64,000 nucleotides of DNA. Source: Lathyrus oleraceus. Its lineage: Eukaryota; Streptophyta; Magnoliopsida; Fabales; Fabaceae. Of the stretch, positions 35,221-46,375 are shown piece by piece. The notes under the pieces were generated by a model, which saw only the letters and a list, made by a program, of their open reading frames with translations, ran no database searches and had not been told where the DNA came from. The stretch lies in assembly GCF_024323335.1 (NCBI RefSeq), contig NC_066584.1, forward strand, positions 418,167,819 through 418,231,818. The letters are read 5' to 3'. The first letter of the stretch is position 1. Every line of letters starts with the position of its first letter. The position numbers and the translations under genes were made by a program.

Positions 35221-36150
35221 ATGTTTTGTATGGGTTCTTTGCAGCTCACAGTCGTAGAGGGTATTAAAAGAAGTTGTGCAAAGAAAAAGTATACTCTTAA
35301 GTATACAGTGGTTTAAAGTCTCTGATCCAAGAATAATTGATGATGATGAATATCAATGATAATGATCAAAGCAAGGCTTTTGATGATATCAACATCCATG
35401 ATCCTCAATGATCAACTTGAGTGGATACGTTTGTTATGGACATATCCATCTCGTTGTTTAAACCAAATTTAGCATCAAATTTGAGGAACACACACCACAA
35501 TGTGTTAGTGTTCCCTTTGAAAAGGGAAGTTTTATCAAGGCTTCTTAATATTTAAGGTAGAACATTAGTTTAAAGTTGAAATGATCGGAAAGCTCCATTA
35601 ATCTCTTAAAATAGTGGATTTATTTGGCTCATCAATTATTTTTCTAACCTGATAGGTGAGTTTTATAGTCTTCAATAAAAGGAGGTGTAGATAAATCTAG
35701 GTAGAGATGCAAAAGAAAAAGCAAATCCAACACAAATCCCAAAAAGCATCAAGGAGGCTAACGAACATAAGCCTGGTTGATTGACACCATAAGGAAACCG
35801 ATTGAACAAGCTTGGCACATGCCTTTTCAAATAAAAAATGAGTTAAACATAGACTTCATGGCAATCAAATCCCAACATTTATGATAATCATTCAATATCT
35901 TGGAAAACTGATAATCCAACCGATTGGAGCCCCAAGCCAATCGATTGTTACACCTCTTAGACTGATTTTGATCTGATAAGGAATATGCACAATCTCCATT
36001 AATTTCTTGCACCAATTACATGCTCATAATCGTCATGAGGCACGCTATAAATAGGCATTCATTTTTCACTCTTTGCATCTCATACGTTCTTCTTCATTTT
36101 TTTTTGAGTTCCTTCTCTTTTGCCATAAGTATCATTATCATGGCTTCAAG
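35221..36150 (+). other. Spacer shared by both copia copies, ending in a TATA box and an ATG
   Basis: Matches 38050-38985 over its length. It ends with CTATAAATAGG (36045-36055) and, about 85 bases later, ATGGCTTC (36140). In copy B the corresponding ATG opens the third ORF; here the sequence jumps to LTR sequence right after the ATG. Confidence 0.6.
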
Positions 36151-36565
36151 TTATTGTTTGAAAAGAAGACTAACCAGTTCAATTCGTCTTTTGGAAGGAA
36201 GACTAACCGCTTCTCTCCATTGTTTTCTATTTGGTTGGAAGTTATCCTAAAAGATGATTTTTCCTTGTATAAGGGGGTTCAAGATTTCAACCTACTAAAA
36301 ATCTCTTAAGGTTTACTATATACTCCAAATATCTAACATTTACAGGACTAAGTCTTCTTGACTAAACCTGTATAAATTCCTAGTGTCTTTTCTCTTTCCC
36401 TTAACTTTTATTATTTGTAAGTTTAATTTCCGCCGCTAATATCTAAAAGGTTTTTCAAAATGTTTTAAAACTATGATAATATTTGCAAAAGTTTTTCAAA
36501 CCAATGTATTTCTAAAACTCATAATTCACCCCCTCCCTTTTGTGTATGGAGTCGCATGTCCAACA
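36151..36565 (+). repeat. 3' part of a copia LTR
   Basis: Matches the end of the LTR at 40800-41405 (GACTAACC-CTTCTCTCC, TTGGTTGGAAGTTATCC, CTTTTCTCTTTCCCTTAACTTTTAT). It ends ...GTCCAACA at 36565, directly before the primer site. Confidence 0.65.
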
Positions 36566-36567
36566 AG

Positions 36568-36580
36568 TGGCATCTGAGCC
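36568..36580 (+). other. Copia primer-binding site
   Basis: TGGCATCTGAGCC, two bases after the LTR end; a variant of the initiator-Met site TGGTATCAGAGC. Confidence 0.65.
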
Positions 36581-36599
36581 TAAATCATGTTTAAGGACT

Positions 36600-38050
36600 A
36601 ATCGTCTTAAGAGGAAGATGACTTCCAACACCTTTTCTAATAAGAGATCTTTTCCTAAATACACGTCCATCATTTAATGGTAATAGGTTTGAATTATGGA
36701 AAGCTAGATTCAAAAAAATTATTCAAAGTATTAATATTAAATTGTGGGAAACAATTATCAACAATTTGTTTATCCCTACTCACCAAGTAAATGGAGAAGT
36801 AGTGGATAAACCATATTTCCTTTAAATCAAAGAGGAAAAGATGAAATTTGAAATTGATTTCAAAACCAATAACTTTTTTAATAATGTGTTTAGATGATAG
36901 TAAACTCCTCTATGTTTATAATTGCAATTACACCAAGGAAATATGGTATACCTTTGAAATGATACATGAGTTTCTACAAGTATCTAATAAGAGGAAATGA
37001 ACAAATGAGGCAAAAAAATGAAGGGTTCTTTCATAATGTTTTTCCAAATTTAGAAATGTTAGAAACTATATTGGAACGTCTGTCACCAACCAATATCTAA
37101 GAGTTAAGAATTGGAAACTTGATTCAATCCTTAAATCAAAAGATGGAAGTGCTTGTAAGTTTCAAGAAAAATCAAAGGAGCATGAAATAATTAAAAAAAA
37201 TTGAACGAAATAGTTCAATTACTTAAATATGAAAGTACAAATTCAATAATTGGAGAATCTTCAACTTCATCAAACAATAATCAAACAACTCATCGGACTT
37301 TCTTCGAAAGAACATACTCAGCAGTTGAACAATCCTCAAAATATTCAACATCAAATGAAGGAACTTTATCTATGAGAGAACATGAATCATCATCAAATAA
37401 AATCTTCAAAGGAAGGTAAAATGAAGTCTCCACAAGTCAAGAAGTTCCAACCTCGGGGAGAACCATAGTAGAGTCTTTCTCAAACAAAGAATATGATGTT
37501 TGCTTGAAAGCATCTTTCGAGGAATATTATTATGAGGTAATTAAACCATCTTTCAAGAATTTTTTTAAAATTAATGCTAATTTGGTTGAAGAAAATGATA
37601 GTATTAAAAATTGCAACTTAGACTTTAAGGAGTATTTAGAGTTTCTTGAAGAAAGCAATAAAAAGCTTAAGTTAGAAATGACCAATATTAGAAACTCGAC
37701 AGAAACCTATGAGACTTGTGTGTCGTTGAAAAAGGAAGTGACGGACTTGCATGAAACCCTAAATAAATTTACTAAGGGGAAAGAAAATCTTGAATTGATC
37801 TTATCAGGTCAGAGGTATTCCTTAAATAAAACTGAATTAGAGTTTAAATCAAATAGGGTGTATACTAAAAAAAATAGGAAGAAAATGAATTGTCCTACAT
37901 ATAAATGGTCATATTGTAATAGATGTGGCCACTAAGAGACATTTTTATTTGACAAGATGTAAACTTCTAAAGTTAAAAACCTTAGACCTATTGGAAGCAC
38001 TAGCGCACTTGGACCCAAGAAGATTTGGGTACTAAAGGTGAAACCATAGT
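36600..38050 (+). pseudogene. Copia (SIRE-like) gag fragment, copy B
   Basis: Parallel to 34040-35220 at an offset of about 2.80-2.84 kb, and more complete. It has an N-terminal gag start near 36660 (frame broken), a coiled-coil stretch (open from 37504 for 143 codons, NLDFKEYLEFLEESNKKLK), ETYETCVSLKKEVTDLHETLNKF, a zinc knuckle remnant CPTYKWSYCNRCGH, and GPKKIWVLK at 38010-38040. Several stops and shifts are present; pol is missing after this point. Confidence 0.7.
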
Positions 38051-38980
38051 ATGTTTTGTAGGGATGCTTTGTAGCTCGAAGTAGTAGCGGATATTAAAAT
38101 AAGTTGGGCAAAGCAAAAGTATACTCTTAAGTATATAGTGATTTAAATTCTCTGATCCAAGAATGATTGATGACAGGGAATATCAACGATAGTGATCAAA
38201 GCAAGGCTTTTGATGATATCAATATCCATGATCCTCAATGATCAGCTTGAATGGATACGTTTGTGGTTAACATATCCATCTTGTTCTTTAAACTGACTCT
38301 CGCATCAAATAATCCATAGAGGAGTACACACCATAATATGTTAGTGTTCCCTTTGGAAAGGGAAGTTTTATCAAGGTCTCTTAATATTTAAGGTAGAACA
38401 CAATTTTAAAGTTGAAATGATCGAAAAAATCCATTAATTTTTTAAAATAGTGGATTTATTTGGCTCATCAAATAAAAATATTTTGCTAGCCCGATAGATG
38501 AGTTTTATTATCTTTTATAAAATGAGGTGCATATAAAGTTAGGTAGAGGTGCAAAAGAGAAAGCAGTTCCAATACAAAGCCTAAAAAGCATCAAAGAGGT
38601 TGACGGGCGTAATCATAATTTATTGACACCATAAGGCATTCGATTAGACAAGCTTGGATGCATATTTTCAAATCAAATTTGATCTAAACATAGTCTCAAA
38701 GGCAATCAGATCCCAACATTGATGATAATCATTCAATATCTTGGAAAATCTGATAATTCAATTGATTGGAGCCCTAAGCCAATCGACGGGCACGCCTCTT
38801 TTAGACTGAATTTGATCTGATTATGAATATGTAAAATGTCCATTAATTACTTGCAATAATTACGCGTTCATAATCGTAATGAGGCATGCTATAAATAAAT
38901 ATTCATTATTCACTTTTTGCATCTCATACCTTATTCTTCATTTTTTTTAGTTATTCTCTTTCACCATAAGTATCATTATC
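38051..38980 (+). other. Second copy of the copia spacer with TATA box
   Basis: Homologous to 35221-36139. TATAAATA lies at 38890-38897, and the downstream ATG is at 38981. It occupies the place where pol would be expected in a full element. Confidence 0.6.
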
Positions 38981-39823
38981 ATGGCCTCACTAAAAAGCCA
39001 AAAATCTGGAGATGCCCCCAAAAGAAATGTTCTCAATGCTGGCTTAATAGAAAGAAGTCAAGAGAAGGAAATGATCCTCAGGAAAATGTGATTCAACCAT
39101 GGTACATGGAGGAAAGCTTCATGATATGCTGCAAACCTTACTCTCATATTTTTCAAGCTTCATTAAGGGAATTCTTCATAAAGGAATTTGATAGAAATTT
39201 TCTAAATCTTGAGAAAAGAATTTTATTCAAGCCTGCAAATTGTTGGCACTTCATTGAGGTCATCAGTAAGAGATGTTAAGATAGTCATCCATAGAGAACA
39301 TTTTGGTAGAATATTTGAGATAACCTTCCTAGGAATATCTTACATGTTTGAGGGACCCATAAGTTTCAAAAAATTTAAGTGATCCACAATTTTAAACACC
39401 CTTGTCGTGAACCCCATGGAGAAAAGAAAGGTTCCTTTCAAGTCAATCTTCTTGAAACTAAAAGTTTGTATCATCCACTAACTCATAACAAGAATCATCC
39501 TCCCAATAAACATCAACAACAACTATGACATCAGAGATGATATCGTCCCTCTTTGGCTCTTTACCTAAAATATTCCAACAAATTTGGTGGACGAAATATT
39601 TCTCCACATGATTAACTCCAAAGAAAACCCATCACAAGAACTTCCATATAGAGCAATGGTCATTATAATCCTAAGCACCTTCAACATTGATACCATGGGA
39701 GAAACAACAAACTCATCCAACAACAGGATTGACTATATTGCCCTCATAAATATGAAGTTTTATATCAAATATGGAGAATTAAGTGATAACTCAATAACTG
39801 AAGAACATGAATTTCGGTAAACT
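38981..39823 (+). pseudogene. Third-ORF (env-position) remnant of the copia element
   Basis: Begins MASLKSQKSGDAPKRNVLN, stops after 36 codons (TGA at 39089-39091), and continues in other frames: an open piece from 38917 to 39279 (FFIKEFDRNFLNLEKRILF) and one ending 39820. The look fits the plant 'putative transposon protein' ORFs found downstream of pol in SIRE-like elements. No transmembrane or other functional motif was seen. Confidence 0.4.
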
Positions 39824-40056
39824 TGAATTAATAAAAGTGGGATATTTTTCTCTTTCCTAAATTTTATTGTTCCTATGTTTGCATATATAAATTCTCGCAA
39901 TGCAAATTTTACCCGCCTTTTGATTTTGACAATGGGGAGAAGTATACTCTCAGAAATAGTAGAGTATACTCTCTACTTAATTGAGGGGAGTTTAACCACT
40001 CCAAATATATTTGTTTGATTCTTTTACCACCTCCCTAAGAGATGTGTTCTCATCAT

Positions 40057-40070
40057 CAAAAAGAGGAAGA
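40057..40070 (+). other. Copia polypurine tract
   Basis: CAAAAAGAGGAAGA after CATCAT, directly before TGTGGATCAATG; the usual context of SIRE-like polypurine tracts (ATCATCAAAAAGGGGGAGATTG). Confidence 0.6.
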
Positions 40071-40071
40071 T

Positions 40072-41405
40072 TGTGGATCAATGTTTTGCATGTCAACTGA
40101 AGAAGAAGCCCTCAATAACATGCTTTTGATGATGACAACTAAAAGAAATGTTGATAAAGGAACCTTTATGAGGATTCAAATATCATAAGCGGATAAAGAT
40201 GCAAGAAAACAAATTAATGTTTGATGATCACTACAATATCCTCTGATGATGGTACTCAAACTTGGATAAATTAGAAGCCTCGTCTCCAAGAAGATATCAA
40301 GAAACTGCCTATATGATTGGGTTATCTGACAAGACTTGAAACTTCAAACTATGAAAGAGAGGAAGTGTGGAAGGGGCATTGATGCACATTCATAAAGGAG
40401 TATTTTTTATTGGTTGAATAACATATCCATAGGGGATTATTTGTTTGGGTTCAAATCTAAACCATTTAAAAGCTTTGGTTTGGGAATTTAGGTTATATGT
40501 CTCCAGCTCAGTTCATAAGTTAAGCCAAGTTCAAAAGCATACTTTGCTTTGAGATTAATCAGGTTCAAAATCTCAAATTGATCCATGAGTTAAGCCTGGA
40601 TTAAAAGCTCATTGTGGTTCGAGATAAGTCTGGTTTAAAATCTCATCATGGTTCGTCGTAAGCCTAGTCAAAATCTTGGTTTGCTTTGTGAGTGTAACCT
40701 ATACAAAAGCTCACTTTGGTTCGAGATAAGCCCGTAGAAAATCTCGATTTAGCTTGGGGAGTAACCGATTCAAGTTGTTATTAGGAAAAAAGAGTAACTG
40801 CTTTAATCCGCTATTTGGAATGAAGACTAACCATTTCTCTCCATATTTTACTATTTGGTTGGAAGTTATCCTAAAACTTCATTTTCCTTGTATAAGTGGG
40901 TTCGAGATTTCAACCGACTAAAATCTCTTAAGTTGTATTGTATACTCTTAAGATCTAACCTTGGGGACAATACTAAGTCTTCTTAACTGAAAATGTATAA
41001 ATTCCTAATGGCTTTTCTCTTTCCCTTAACTTTTATTTTTTTCAAGTTTAAATTCCACTGCTAATATCTAAAACATTTTTCAAAATGTTTTTAAACTCTG
41101 GGAGTATTTACAAAAGTTTTTTAATCCAATGTTTTTCTGAAACCCACATTTAACTATCAAAATCTAACCTTTGGAACAGGACTAAGTGTTCTTGACTGAA
41201 TATGTATAAATTCCTGGTGGCTTTTCTCTTTCCCTTAACTTTTATTTTCGGGTAGTTTAATTTCCACTACTAATATTTAAAATATTTTTAAACTCAAAGA
41301 ATGTCTATAAAAGTTTTTCAAACCAATGATTTTTTGAAACCCACATTTCACCCCCCCCCCCCCCCCCCCCCCCCCCCGATCTTGTGTGTGGAGTCTTATG
41401 TCTAA
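40072..41405 (+). repeat. 3' LTR of the copia (SIRE-like) element
   Basis: Starts TGTGGATCAATG after the polypurine tract and ends near TCTAATAG (about 41405). Inside are four to five loose repeats of GGTTCGAGATAAGCC...AAAATCTC type (40500-40760). A ~280-bp block (ATCTAACCTT...ACTTTTATT...AAACCCACATTTA) is duplicated at 40950-41150 and 41160-41350. It ends in the expanded C tract. Confidence 0.6.
41351..41377. repeat. Homopolymer of 27 C
   Basis: Occupies the place of CCCCCTCCC in the related LTR end at 36528-36537. Either a true expansion or a sequencing/assembly artefact. Confidence 0.9.
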
Positions 41406-41642
41406 TAGAGGCCTCATACTCAGGAGGCTCATTTTGCCTTCAGCACTAGCCTTGCCAAATTTTCTCGCTATTGTAAGACCATTTTTCTAAAATACTGGTT
41501 AAGATCCCATTTCCACTCTAATTGTCATTCTTACCGCATCAAACTAAATTCTCTCTCTATTAAATAATTCATGATGAAGAGGAATCTATAGTCTCTGTGT
41601 TGGGGGCTCGTTTATGAAAAGGTGTTTGGTCCCACCGAAAAA

Positions 41643-43650
41643 ATTAACTAATACGTGTGACACCCTAAAAACCCCAAGCTCTTTTTTTAAAAACATAATT
41701 TGTGAAATATTTATTTCATAAAATGAAACAAGATATCATATTGACTCAAATAACATAAACATTTGTACTACTCCGACCTGATTTATAAGCAAAATAGACA
41801 AGTTTTACGCTTATTAAGAAATATACTTAAGTGCATTTAAGTTTCTTGATTTTATGTGAGAGAAACAACACAATTACTAGTATACCCTTAATTAAATTGT
41901 CTTCTAGTAACAATAAAGTAATTAATGCAAGGATACTTTTGGAATAAAGGTATTAAATGCATCTAGGTTTGTTGACATTTGCTTATATTTAAGGCCAAAA
42001 AAATTAGAAGACTTTTGCTTATAAAAAGGCCGGAGGGAGTATATATGAGTGCTTGATTAAAACATAAAACCAAACATAATAATTTAAAAAGCATGATTTT
42101 TGGGCCTGATGTCACAATACCAGACATAATAGTTGACTTGACAGTTCCGCATACATATGTACAAAAGGAAATACATGCATCCCGACCTCGATATCACAAT
42201 AGCAACATACATATGTACAAAAGAAACACATGAATTCTGGCCCCCAAATGTCACAATACCAGAGCCTTATTGTAAATCAAACGTACTAGCATACATAAGC
42301 ACAAAAGAAAACTATTTTACACCGTCTTGAATAAAAGTATTGCAATGCGATTATGCATCACTCTTAACTTGAGAATATCCTGCATATAGATTCATATCAT
42401 AGAGACATGGAAACAGATGGGTAAGAATACATTCTACAGAGTATAAGGTATAATAACAGCAAAGGGTAGCATAATTCATAACACACAATCAACATCATAA
42501 TCATACGACATGATACCAAGTCATACAACATTACACAATGATATATAATGCTCAAGAATACGCATGCATGACTATGCAATTCACTTTATCCTTTACTACT
42601 TATGTATGTGGTACCAGTCACTGAACTCGTGATATATTTTAGAAGTACATGTGGGCTACATTCCATACAACAACACTCTTTATTAGTTCTATAATTTAGG
42701 AGTTACGCCCCTTACTACAACACTCTCGCTAAACTCTAATCTAGAAGTACATGTAAGTTACATTCGTACTAAAATACTCTCTAGACTCAATATTCTAAGA
42801 GTACATGTGAACTACATTCGTACTGCAACACTATTTCTAAAAGCAAACTCATTTTCACTCTAGTATGATGCATGATCAACATATGTGAATTCCTCCCGAA
42901 CTTTCTTCCTCTTATAAAATACATGTACTTTGATTGCCAGATTAGGGCTTTGTAAATAGTTTGTCAAATATTGGACTTTTGTCTTACTTTACCTCATAAT
43001 CATTGATTAATCACAAACATCACACATACATACAAGTATTTTGAAATTTGACCAGAAGAATCTTTAAGTTAGATTTCTAACGCAACTTATCTCACCTAAA
43101 TCAGAGCTTCCAACTTAAGTTATGATGAAAACAATGTTTTTGACATAATATGCCTTCCTAATTCGAATCAGGAGATCTTCTGGCTCGAATCGAGCAACTA
43201 TAATGTCCAGAATTCACTCTAAACACTTGTGATTCGAATTAGAGTTAGCGTGATTTGAATCAAGTCTCTCATAACTCGAATCATGCTTGTTGTGACTCAA
43301 ATCAGGGTCATAAAAACACATAATTTACTCATTTATTCGAATCACAAACCCCTTGATTCGAATCAAGTAACTAGAATCCAATTTTTTCAAAGCAATTCAG
43401 CCTACAAGTTTCAAAGATCACACATATTCATCATACAACAATATGGTATCAATTGAACACAATCAAAATTGAGGTATCACAATCAACAATCACACAAAAT
43501 CACAACAACCAAGCATCAAAACAATGATCACACAAAGTATAATTACCCAAATCTCACATGCAACCCTTAGTTTTGATCTACCCCCAAATTAAACCTAAAA
43601 GATCTATTATACAAGAGAAATTCCCCCGAGGTCGGGGTTTAAAGGAAACC
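41643..43650 (-). mobile_element. Possible Ty3-type LTR segment, interrupted by a MITE
   Basis: The left edge TGTGACACCCTAAAAACC read on the minus strand ends GGGTGTCACA, as in many Ty3 LTRs. Inside are repeated ACATACATATGTACAAAAG blocks and CACAATACCAGA phrases, and a stretch rich in GATTCGAATC palindromes (43160-43370). No coding remnant, primer site or second LTR was found, so this is a weak call. Confidence 0.35.
41768..42039. mobile_element. Stowaway-like MITE, about 272 bp
   Basis: Left end CTACTCCGACCTGATTTATAAGC, right end (complement) CTCCCTCCGGCCTTTTTATAAGC, flanked by TA on both sides (41766-41767, 42040-42041). CTCCCTCCG ends and TA duplication define Stowaway (Tc1/mariner-type) MITEs. 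Confidence 0.75.
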
Positions 43651-43889
43651 CCACTCCTCCACAAGAACATCCACCAATTTTGCATCTAAAAATCCTCCAT
43701 AAAAATATCCACCAATCGTGCATCTAGAAATACCTCTCAATACTTTATCTTTTATGTTTTTCATTGTTGTGGGATTAAATAATATATTATATACTTAAAT
43801 TTTTGTTCTACTTCTCAGTTGAGTCTTCTCAAAAAAATAGATGGGACACACTAGAGAGTTAAAGAGAGAGTGTTATCAACCTATTAAGC

Positions 43890-44265
43890 CCTTGCAACAG
43901 GAGTTAAAGAGATAGCGTTACCAACCTATTAATCCCTTGCAACAGTCAAGGAAACCCTGGCAGGATACCATGCACCAATACAAGCAACCTTTCTCAAACC
44001 CTTGTGAGTCTTACGGGGGAGACGGGTAACACCCCAACGAGTAACATCTTCGTAACCCTTCCTTTTTGTCACTCCAATAATTTCATCCTTCTAGAAAACA
44101 GCATCAATGGGAACTTGCTTCTCAAAGAAATTGGAGTGAGGGAAACCACTCATGGGGTGATGTCTTTCTCAGCCCTGTTAACAAGTTCAGATTGATTGAA
44201 CATATTGGATAGAATTGTAATATTGATTGAAATGACACCAGAAAATAATCAGAGAATGTTACCAA
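43890..44265 (-). pseudogene. RPL3 pseudogene segment, distal copy (exon 5 start joined to exon 4)
   Basis: Sequence closely matches RPL3 exon 4 (43945-44125: [22 protein letters not shown] codons and the KQVP region) and exon 5 start (44128-44180), joined by the same abnormal junction as at 45050. Frames are broken by stops and a deletion. A short intron-4-like piece follows to 44265. Confidence 0.8.
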
Positions 44266-45240
44266 CCTATCAAATTCAGTCTGGGCATCATAGGTCTCTT
44301 CATGTTTGTCGAGCTTGTAAACCTTCTTGTTTAGCTCAGTTTCGTGGTGGTAACCGTTATGATTAGACCTTGCAACAATGAAGGAAACTCTGGTAGGATG
44401 CTATGCACCAATACAAGCAACCTTCCTCAAACCCATGTGAGTCTTACGAGGGAGACGGGTAACACCCCAATGAGTAACAACGCCTTCATAACCGTTACCT
44501 TTTGTCACTCTGGCAGGATGTCATGCACCAATACAAGCAACCTTCCTCAAACCCATGTGAGTCTTACGGGGGAGACAGGTAACACCCCAACGAGTAACAC
44601 TTTCATATCCTTTATCTTTTATCACTCTGGCAGGATGCCATGCACCAATACAAGCAACCTTCCTCAAACCCATAAGAGTCTTACAAGGGAGACTGGTAAC
44701 ACCCCAACGAGTACCAACACCTTCATAACCCTTATCTTTTGTCACTCTGGCAGGATGCCAAACGCCAATATAAGTAACCTTCCTCACACCCATGTGAGTC
44801 TTACGAGGGAGACGGGTAACACCCCAACGAGTAACAACACCTTCATAACCCTTACCTTTTGTCACAGTCTCATGATGCCATGCTCCAATACAAGCAACCT
44901 TCCTCAAACCCATATGAGTCTTACGGGGGAGACGGGTAACACCCCAACGAGTAACAACACCTTCATAATCTTTACCTTTTGTCCCTCCAATGATGTCAAT
45001 CATTTCATCCTTCTAGAACACAACATCAATAGGAACCTGTTTCACAAAGAAATTGGAGTGAGGGAAACCACCCATGGGGTTGATGTCTTTCTCAGTCCTT
45101 TTAACAAGTTTAGATTGGTTAAACTTTTTTATAGCATTGTAATACTGATTGAATTGACCCCAGAAAATAAATAATCAGGGAATGTTATTAACCTATCAAA
45201 TTCAATCTGGACATCATGGGTCTCTTCTAACGGTGAGAAA
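44266..45240 (-). pseudogene. RPL3 pseudogene with internally multiplied exon 4 segment
   Basis: In transcript direction: the end of exon 4 (FDR, 45240-45205), intron-4-like sequence, exon 5 start (RTEKDINPMGGFPH, about 45100-45060), an abnormal junction into the middle of exon 4 (FFVKQVPIDVVF, about 45050), then MIDIIGG and five tandem 40-codon units, then the last part of exon 4 to FDR at about 44266. A 160-codon open frame covers 45003-44521 and ends at a TGA that replaces the Trp codon of GAWH. Confidence 0.88.
44387..44983 (-). repeat. Five tandem units (120/117/120/120/120 bp) of an RPL3 exon 4 segment
   Basis: Units begin at 44387, 44507, 44624, 44744 and 44864. Each matches RPL3 residues about 223-262 of the intact gene ([19 protein letters not shown], then [15 protein letters not shown]). 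All unit lengths are multiples of three. The intact gene has this segment once (about 47360-47480). Changes shared by most units (Arg to Met after KTH) point to amplification from one altered copy. Confidence 0.95.
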
Positions 45241-46057
45241 CACATACATAAGAAGTAAACACATTAAGGGTTTCAGGGTTATAATAATTTCAATGAAATC
45301 ATAACCATGAACAGAGACGCTCCTAGACTGTTAATTTATATAACCAAGTCATAACCATATATAAATCATATGTTATAACTGGTTATTAAAATTAATTCTA
45401 ATAACCCGATTCCATTTTCTTAAAATTGTTATAAAGAAGTTATTAATCGATTATATCCATAAAGAGTTTTATAATTAGTTTTGATTTAAATTTTTTAAAA
45501 ATTATTTTTCTCAAAAAATATATTTTTTTCTCAAAAAAAAGTTTTTAAATTCAGGGAAAAAAACATTTTTTCAAAATTGGAAAAAAAAATTGTATTGACA
45601 GGATGTGTTTTCCGTATTTTGGAAAATTTTCTTTTTTATTTTAGGGGGAAAAAATCATTTTAGAAAAAAAACATTTTTTTAAAAATATGTTTTTTACATT
45701 TTTTTCTAAAAACAAATAATTCTTATATTTTGAATTTTGTAAGAAAAATTGTTCCATTTTCAGAAAAAAAATTATAAAATTTTTTTAGGCAAATAATTTA
45801 AGAATTTTTTTTCTTTTTAAAAATTAAAGGAATTTGATTTTTATTTTGGATATAGATATTCAAAATATAAATTTGATTAAAATCATATTAATACTATTCC
45901 AAAATATATATTTGCCTAAAATCATACTAATAATTAACCTAATTAAGGAATTCAAATATGAAGATACAAAAGATGGGTCTACAAAAGATTCTACAAAACT
46001 ATTTTAAACATCAAAATTCTTATTGTTTTGCTTTAATATATGTACGGACAAACAAAC
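45241..46057. other. AT-rich spacer inside the RPL3 pseudogene locus
   Basis: Long A and T runs (45480-45900) between the pseudogene array and the pseudogene exon 1. Exons 2 and 3 of RPL3 are absent. Nothing else was recognised. Confidence 0.5.
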
Positions 46058-46100
46058 CTTTCCCTCCATGTCGAGGGTGCTCGAACTTCTTGTGAGTCAT
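46058..46100 (-). pseudogene. RPL3 pseudogene exon 1, with in-frame internal deletion
   Basis: Codons read [14 protein letters not shown] then a normal GT donor at 46057-46056. Compared with the intact exon 1 (85 nt) it lacks 42 nt, removing the [13 protein letters not shown] segment but keeping the frame and the splice phase. Confidence 0.85.
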
Positions 46101-46375
46101 CCTTCTTCTACTTCAAAAACAAAAAGTAAAAAAACTTGATAAAATTCGTGAAGAAAAAATTGTTGTTGCTGCTGTAGTAAGTAGTGAAAAATAAAAATAC
46201 GAATGAGAAAAAGGAGAAGATATCGTACCTGAGGCTGATGTGAGGCTGCAAAGGGAGTGGTGTTCAATGAAGATACAACCATAATGTTATCACACTCGTT
46301 ATTTTATAGCGAAGTTAAGAGGCCTTCACTTTTTCTCCTTTCCATGGGCCTAAGGATGGTACGTATATAAGCCCA
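46101..46375 (-). promoter_or_regulatory. Promoter and leader-intron copy of the RPL3 pseudogene
   Basis: Parallels 49672-49990 of the intact gene: leader splice donor (CAG|GTACG near 46228), leader exon, ATAAAATAACG TATA-like region near 46300, and site II-type GGGCC/AGCCCA motifs at 46346-46352 and 46369-46374. The telo-box is degraded (ACCATAAT). Confidence 0.65.

Noticed and set aside
39584..39820. ORF of 78 codons as a separate gene
   Set aside because: It lies between the copia third-ORF start and the polypurine tract and is best explained as a remnant of that ORF.
42397..42579. Minus-strand ORF rich in Cys, Tyr and Leu
   Set aside because: AT-rich LTR-like DNA, no recognisable motif and short length.
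44344..45174. 276-codon plus-strand ORF over the RPL3 pseudogene array
   Set aside because: It is antisense to RPL3-derived codons and open only because the units are multiples of three; no independent evidence for a protein.
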